Shown here one piece after another: positions 60,617 to 64,000 of a stretch of 64,000 nucleotides of DNA. Within the stretch, counting starts at the first letter, position 1. Every line of letters starts with the position of its first letter. Location of the stretch: the NCBI GenBank assembly GCA_030647905.1, contig JAUSJA010000025.1, positions 186,001-250,000 of the forward strand, given 5' to 3'. The stretch comes from Gemmatimonadaceae bacterium (GTDB taxonomy: Bacteria; Gemmatimonadota; Gemmatimonadetes; Gemmatimonadales; Gemmatimonadaceae). The position numbers were made by a program, and so were the translations under genes. Below the pieces are notes generated by a model. The model was not told where the DNA came from. It worked only from the letters and a program-made list of their open reading frames with translations, and did not search any database.

Positions 60617-61325
60617 TCAGACCGAACAGTTCAGCGCAGCCAGCGCTGACTGCCACTCCTCCTCGCTGATCGCCTTGCGCGCGCGGAAATTGATTCCGAG
60701 CGTACCGAACTTCGCGGCACTCGATGCCTGTGGTGCATCGGCATAAACGTCCACTCGCGACACGATCTCGAAATTCACGAACCCGGCAGCGACGACCGTC
60801 GCTTGAAGCTCCGCTTCGACCAGAGCACCGGCAATTCAGCCCTTCCACAGGTCTATGTCACGCCTCGCACCATCCCCGACGTCCTTCTCAACGAGAATGT
60901 CACCGATCTGAAGCCGTCCGCCTGGCTTCAGCACACGCGCCATCTCCTGAAGTCCCGCCATCTTGTCGGGGAAAAGATTGAGCACACCGTTCGAGATGAC
61001 GACGTCGGCCCACGCATCCGCCACGGGAAGCGACTCGGCCAGACCATGATGGAAACGAACATTGCGAAACCCGCTGGCCTCGGCGCTCTCTCGCGCCCGA
61101 TCGAGCAAACGAAGCGATGCTCTCTTCGGGCACTCCCGCGAGCCATTCATCCTCGTATCCGAGGATACCCGCGAGCCGACGACCCGTGTGGAAGTGGAAG
61201 CCCTGCTCCGGATCCTCCGCCACCATCGCGTACTCGTTCTGAATGGCGCGCCGAAGTTCCTGAATGTCGAGCCCTTCTGGCGCGCGACTCGCGCGCACCA
61301 CCCGAGCGCTAGCTGACTCTGTCAT
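60617..61325 (-). pseudogene. ArsM-like SAM methyltransferase with frameshifting deletion and in-frame TGA at a conserved Cys
   Basis: Three pieces in order. (1) 61325 to ~61110: IQNEYAMVAEDPEQGFHFHT, GYEDEWLAGVPEESIASF, the family N-terminus. (2) ~61110-60839, another frame: RESAEASGFRNVRFHHGLAE, DVVISNGVLNLFPDKM, MARVLKPGGRLQIGDILVEK, then DIDLWKG. (3) TGA 60838-60836, then in the same frame IAGALVEAELQATVVAAGF, QASSAAKFGTLGINFRARKA, to a normal stop at 60617. Between (1) and (2) ~45-50 residues with the SAM-binding DxGxGxG motif are gone. ArsM-type proteins read LWxGC-IAGAL at the TGA, that Cys binding As(III). Either selenocysteine or a nonsense mutation. With motif I lost, the enzyme as sequenced cannot bind SAM normally. 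Confidence 0.75.
60808..60826 (-). other. SECIS-shaped hairpin just after the in-frame TGA
   Basis: On the minus strand, 9 nt after the TGA, GCTCTG pairs with CGGAGC (six pairs, one G-U) around a 7-nt loop GTCGAAG beginning with GT. Bacterial SECIS elements have a 4-16 bp stem, a 3-14 nt loop with G in the first two positions, and a loop beginning ~16-37 nt after UGA; here the loop begins at +16. A chance hairpin in GC-rich DNA is not excluded. Confidence 0.4.
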
Positions 61326-61469
61326 TGGCCTCCACGGCCGGACATTGACGCCGAACTACCTTCGTCCATTGTATCGAGCGTTTGAACAGCGTCAAGACCG
61401 GCGAGTCATCGCCCCACGACCGATCAGAATGTATCGGCTCTCCGTGTCGGAATTGTCTCCGCGCGGTTG

Positions 61470-63602
61470 TCAAACCCCGAGCTCGAGACCAATCTCCCCA
61501 CACAGCGCCTGCAACCTCTCGACCACACCCGAGTCTCCGTCCTGGCTGTCGCCCGCGGCCCGGACCAGCGTCCAAAGCGCCCTCAACAGATCGACGAGAT
61601 GCGCGCGCTCGCGGAGAACGACTTCGCGGCGGCTCTGCATTCGCCGCACGAGATCGAGCTGGTGTCGCACGAGCTCGCGCAGCTCTGCACGCTCGCGTGT
61701 GTCTCCAGTTCCGCCGGACTCGAGCGCATCAAGCTGGGAAACGAGGCGATTCGCCTCCCCCGGACCGGCGTCGCGGGAAAGTGTAGCAAGCTCACTGTCG
61801 CGCTGGTCAATTGCCTTCAGCAGGCGCTCCGCCGCAGTCGCAGTTCGCAAGCCAGAGTCTCCCGTGCTGGCCGGGAGGAGTTGAAGCACCTCGCGAATGG
61901 CACGCAGATAGTCCGAAGGCGCATCGCGGTCCGGTACGCGCACCTTTCCCGAAGCGGGGGCGAGCAAACGTGTCAACGCCGGTTCATTCCATCCCGACGA
62001 AGCCAGTGTCGGACCAAGAAGCAGGCGCAGCGACTGGTCGAACGCGAGCCCTATGCGCCGCGCCCAGGCAAATCCCGACATGACAGCCAGCGAGCCGGCA
62101 ATGAAGATCGCCCACTCCGCGACCTCGACCCACGATTCGTAAATCACCCCAGCGCCTGAAGAAATCCGTCCTCGCAGCAGAATGAGCAGAAGAAGTGCTG
62201 GACAGGATGCGATAAGGAGAACTCTCACTCCTTTGGCGATCCATGGCAGGCGGTCCCAGAGATCCGATGGCCGGCGAAGCGCGCGCGGCCACCACATGCC
62301 CCACCACTCGGGCGGCCACAATGCGATCCGCGCGAGGTCGAGGAATCTCATCGCGCGTCCCGCTCCATTCCACAGATGCAGGACGAGTCCGATCGGGACG
62401 ATCAAGGCGACGAGAATCAGCAGCGCCCGCTCGCTGCCGGACCGCTCCGTGAGAAGCGCGAAGCCGGCCCATCCGGCCGCCCAGAGAAAAGCGTACGGAC
62501 CGAAGCTCGGCAGATCACGAACTGCGTCCGGCAGGCGTTCGGCCGCAACGATGCTCTCGAGCGCTTCTCTCAGCGATCGCGCGTTCGCCCAGCGGTCCGC
62601 TCTGTCGCGAGCCATGCACTTGCGGACAACGGACGACAAGTCCGGCGGAATCGAAGAGACGAGCGCATCCACCGGCGTCGGATCTTCGACAAGTCGCCGG
62701 TAGATTGTCGCTGCGGCGGTCTCACTGCGGAACGGCTCGCGTCCCGTCAGCATCACATAGGCAACCGCTCCCAGAGAGTAGATGTCGCTCCGCTCGTCAA
62801 TGTCCGGAGCACCGGTCACCTGCTCGGGCGACATGTAATCCGGCGTGCCCAATATGGCCCCTGTAGCCGTGAGGCTCTCGGCCGCACCCGGCATCTTCGA
62901 GATCCCGAAATCCGCGAGGATCGCGTGGCCGCTTTCGCTGTCGAGAAGGATGTTCGCGGGCTTGATGTCCCGGTGAATCACACCGTTCCGGTGCGCGCAC
63001 TCCAGAGCGTCGGCCATCTCGCTGAAGATTCGATGCGCTTCAGTCCACGGCAGGAGACCCTCGCGTCGAATTCTCTCCCCGAGAGTTTCCCCGCGCACGT
63101 ACGTCATCACGAAATACCAGAGGTTGTCTATCTCACCGAAGCTGTGCAGCCCGAGAATGCCGGGGTGAGAGAGCCGCGCCGCTATCCGGGCCTCCCGTCG
63201 AAAGCGCTCCCGATGGCCTTCGGCAACCGCGAGGTCGGGACGGAGGACCTTGATCGCGACGAACCGCTCGAGCGCCCGCTCTCTCGCCAGATACACGCAC
63301 CCCATTCCACCACTTCCGAGAGGGCGGATGATCTCATACTGGTGCGCCAGCACACTCTCCAGAAGGCTTCGCAATGTCGCATCCTGCTCTGCGACCAGAG
63401 ATCCCGCCGCCGAGGCGATGGCTGCCCGCGCTTCCGGCAGACTGTCGGCCGCGTCAGCGGCCGCGAGAAGAGACTCCACTTCCAGGCGAAGCTCCGCATC
63501 GTTCCCGCACGCGGAATGGAGCAGTTCCGTCCGTTCAGCTCCGGGCGCCTCCATCGCGAGAGCGACGATCGATTTGATCCGCTGCCAGCGCTCCAGACTC
63601 AC
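61470..63602 (-). CDS. Membrane Ser/Thr protein kinase (PknB-like), coupled to an ECF sigma factor
   Basis: 710 residues from GTG 63602, chosen because GTG overlaps the ECF stop (GTGA) and starts SLERWQRIKSIVALAMEAPG, the usual leader of sigma-linked kinases in these phyla; ATG 63647 lies inside the sigma gene. Kinase domain ~80-345: IIRPLGSGGMGCVYLARERA (P-loop), VAIKVLRPDL (Lys), HRDIKPANILLDSE (catalytic loop), ADFGISKM (DFG), GTPDYMSPEQ (APE-like) and DERSDIYSLGAVAYVMLTGR. Several TM segments follow (~365-560), then a cytosolic helical tail with coiled-coil character (VSQLDALESGGTGDTRERAE). No PASTA or TPR sensor. Likely a signalling kinase controlling or controlled with the adjacent sigma factor. 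Confidence 0.92.
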   Translation of the reverse strand: MSLERWQRIKSIVALAMEAPGAERTELLHSACGNDAELRLEVESLLAAADAADSLPEARAAIASAAGSLVAEQDATLRSLLESVLAHQYEIIRPLGSGGMGCVYLARERALERFVAIKVLRPDLAVAEGHRERFRREARIAARLSHPGILGLHSFGEIDNLWYFVMTYVRGETLGERIRREGLLPWTEAHRIFSEMADALECAHRNGVIHRDIKPANILLDSESGHAILADFGISKMPGAAESLTATGAILGTPDYMSPEQVTGAPDIDERSDIYSLGAVAYVMLTGREPFRSETAAATIYRRLVEDPTPVDALVSSIPPDLSSVVRKCMARDRADRWANARSLREALESIVAAERLPDAVRDLPSFGPYAFLWAAGWAGFALLTERSGSERALLILVALIVPIGLVLHLWNGAGRAMRFLDLARIALWPPEWWGMWWPRALRRPSDLWDRLPWIAKGVRVLLIASCPALLLLILLRGRISSGAGVIYESWVEVAEWAIFIAGSLAVMSGFAWARRIGLAFDQSLRLLLGPTLASSGWNEPALTRLLAPASGKVRVPDRDAPSDYLRAIREVLQLLPASTGDSGLRTATAAERLLKAIDQRDSELATLSRDAGPGEANRLVSQLDALESGGTGDTRERAELRELVRHQLDLVRRMQSRREVVLRERAHLVDLLRALWTLVRAAGDSQDGDSGVVERLQALCGEIGLELGV

Positions 63603-64000
63603 GTGTCGCTCAGTTCCCGCCGGAGCCAGGCGCGCGCAACTGCCCACTCGCGTTTGACAGTAGCCGGAGAAATCCCGAGCGCCTCGGCCGTCTCATCGAT
63701 GTTGAGACCCGTGAAATAGCGAAGCTCCACGACCCGCGCCTGGCCGGGGTCGAGCGTCGCAAGCTTCTCGAGCGCTTCGTGCAGCGCGAGTATGTCCACA
63801 GCGCTCGACGACGCGGATGCTTGCGACGCGTCGTGCACATCATCGAGCGTGATCGCGCGCGCTCCGCCGCCGCGTTTCTCGGAGCAGCGAGCCCGTGCGT
63901 GATCTACGAGGACCCGACGCATCACCTGCGCGGCCACGCCGAAGAACTGTGCGCGGTTCTGCCACCCGGCACGGCTCTGGTCCACCAGTCGGAGATAGAC
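63599..64000 (-). CDS. ECF-type RNA polymerase sigma factor, 5' end outside window
   Basis: The frame is open to the right edge; visible residues read VYLRLVDQSRAGWQNRAQFF, then GVAAQVMRRVLVDHARAR and a KRGGGARAITLDDVHD linker (sigma2 end). These are followed by sigma4: LEKLATLDPGQARVVELRYF, TGLNIDETAEALGISPATVK, REWAVARAWLRREL. This matches the ECF group found next to PknB-like kinases in Gemmatimonadota and Acidobacteria. An internal GTG at 63985 is not the real start. Translationally coupled to the kinase by GTGA. Confidence 0.92.
   Translation of the reverse strand, partial: VYLRLVDQSRAGWQNRAQFFGVAAQVMRRVLVDHARARCSEKRGGGARAITLDDVHDASQASASSSAVDILALHEALEKLATLDPGQARVVELRYFTGLNIDETAEALGISPATVKREWAVARAWLRRELSDT

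Overview
The window is GC-rich bacterial chromosome with no tRNA, rRNA, CRISPR array or intact mobile element. The gene content suggests a Gemmatimonadota-like soil or aquatic heterotroph. Signs of this are many secreted S9 peptidases and amidohydrolases, a sortilin/VPS10-type propeller protein, an ECF sigma factor coupled to a membrane Ser/Thr kinase, GHL10 and DUF885 proteins, many lipoproteins, and an outer membrane (hldD, Omp85-like barrel). The taxon is an inference from family content only.

Layout. 0-8.6 kb: a membrane protein cut by the window edge, a broken PP2C phosphatase, a sulfatase coupled to a beta-lactamase/PHP fusion gene, a DUF1460 amidase, a D-aminoacylase-like amidohydrolase and a DUF72 protein. 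8.6-16.4 kb: a bactofilin with an overlapping zinc-ribbon gene, an IS3 remnant joined to the tail of a lost beta-barrel gene, fabH, an S9 peptidase and an M23 peptidase. 16.5-30.4 kb: a methyltransferase, a GHL10 lipoprotein, hldD with a P1 peptidase, a DPP-IV-like peptidase, DUF885, and a tight lemA-DUF2207-rhomboid operon. 30.4-48.1 kb: an S9 peptidase, a metallophosphoesterase downstream of a truncated outer-membrane protein, a VPS10-like propeller gene overlapping an HNH nuclease gene, YbjQ, a YncE-like propeller/phosphoesterase lipoprotein, MATE, OsmC, an NDP-forming acyl-CoA synthetase and a cupin. 48.2-64 kb: a Fic protein with an AbiEi-like N-terminus behind a repeat array, a S1 protease, a patatin-like membrane protein, a prolyl oligopeptidase, dnaE2, a disrupted ArsM-like methyltransferase with an in-frame TGA, and an ECF sigma/Ser-Thr kinase pair cut by the right edge.

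How the genes work together. The common theme is envelope and extracellular hydrolysis: at least ten peptidases or peptide-processing enzymes plus a sulfatase, a patatin, phosphoesterases and an amidohydrolase, most with signal peptides or lipoboxes. Several pairs are translationally coupled through 4-nt ATGA, GTGA or CTGA overlaps.

Three observations stand out. First, at least three and probably four genes lack any ATG/GTG/TTG in front of their obvious N-terminus but have a well-placed CTG, two or three of them in CTGA stop/start overlaps. Second, an ArsM-like gene carries TGA exactly where the family has its arsenic-binding cysteine, followed by a hairpin of bacterial SECIS shape. Third, about eight genes carry internal deletions, truncations or fusions, far more than normal for 64 kb. 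The third could be real genome erosion or a systematic assembly artefact and should be settled first, because it affects how the other two are read.
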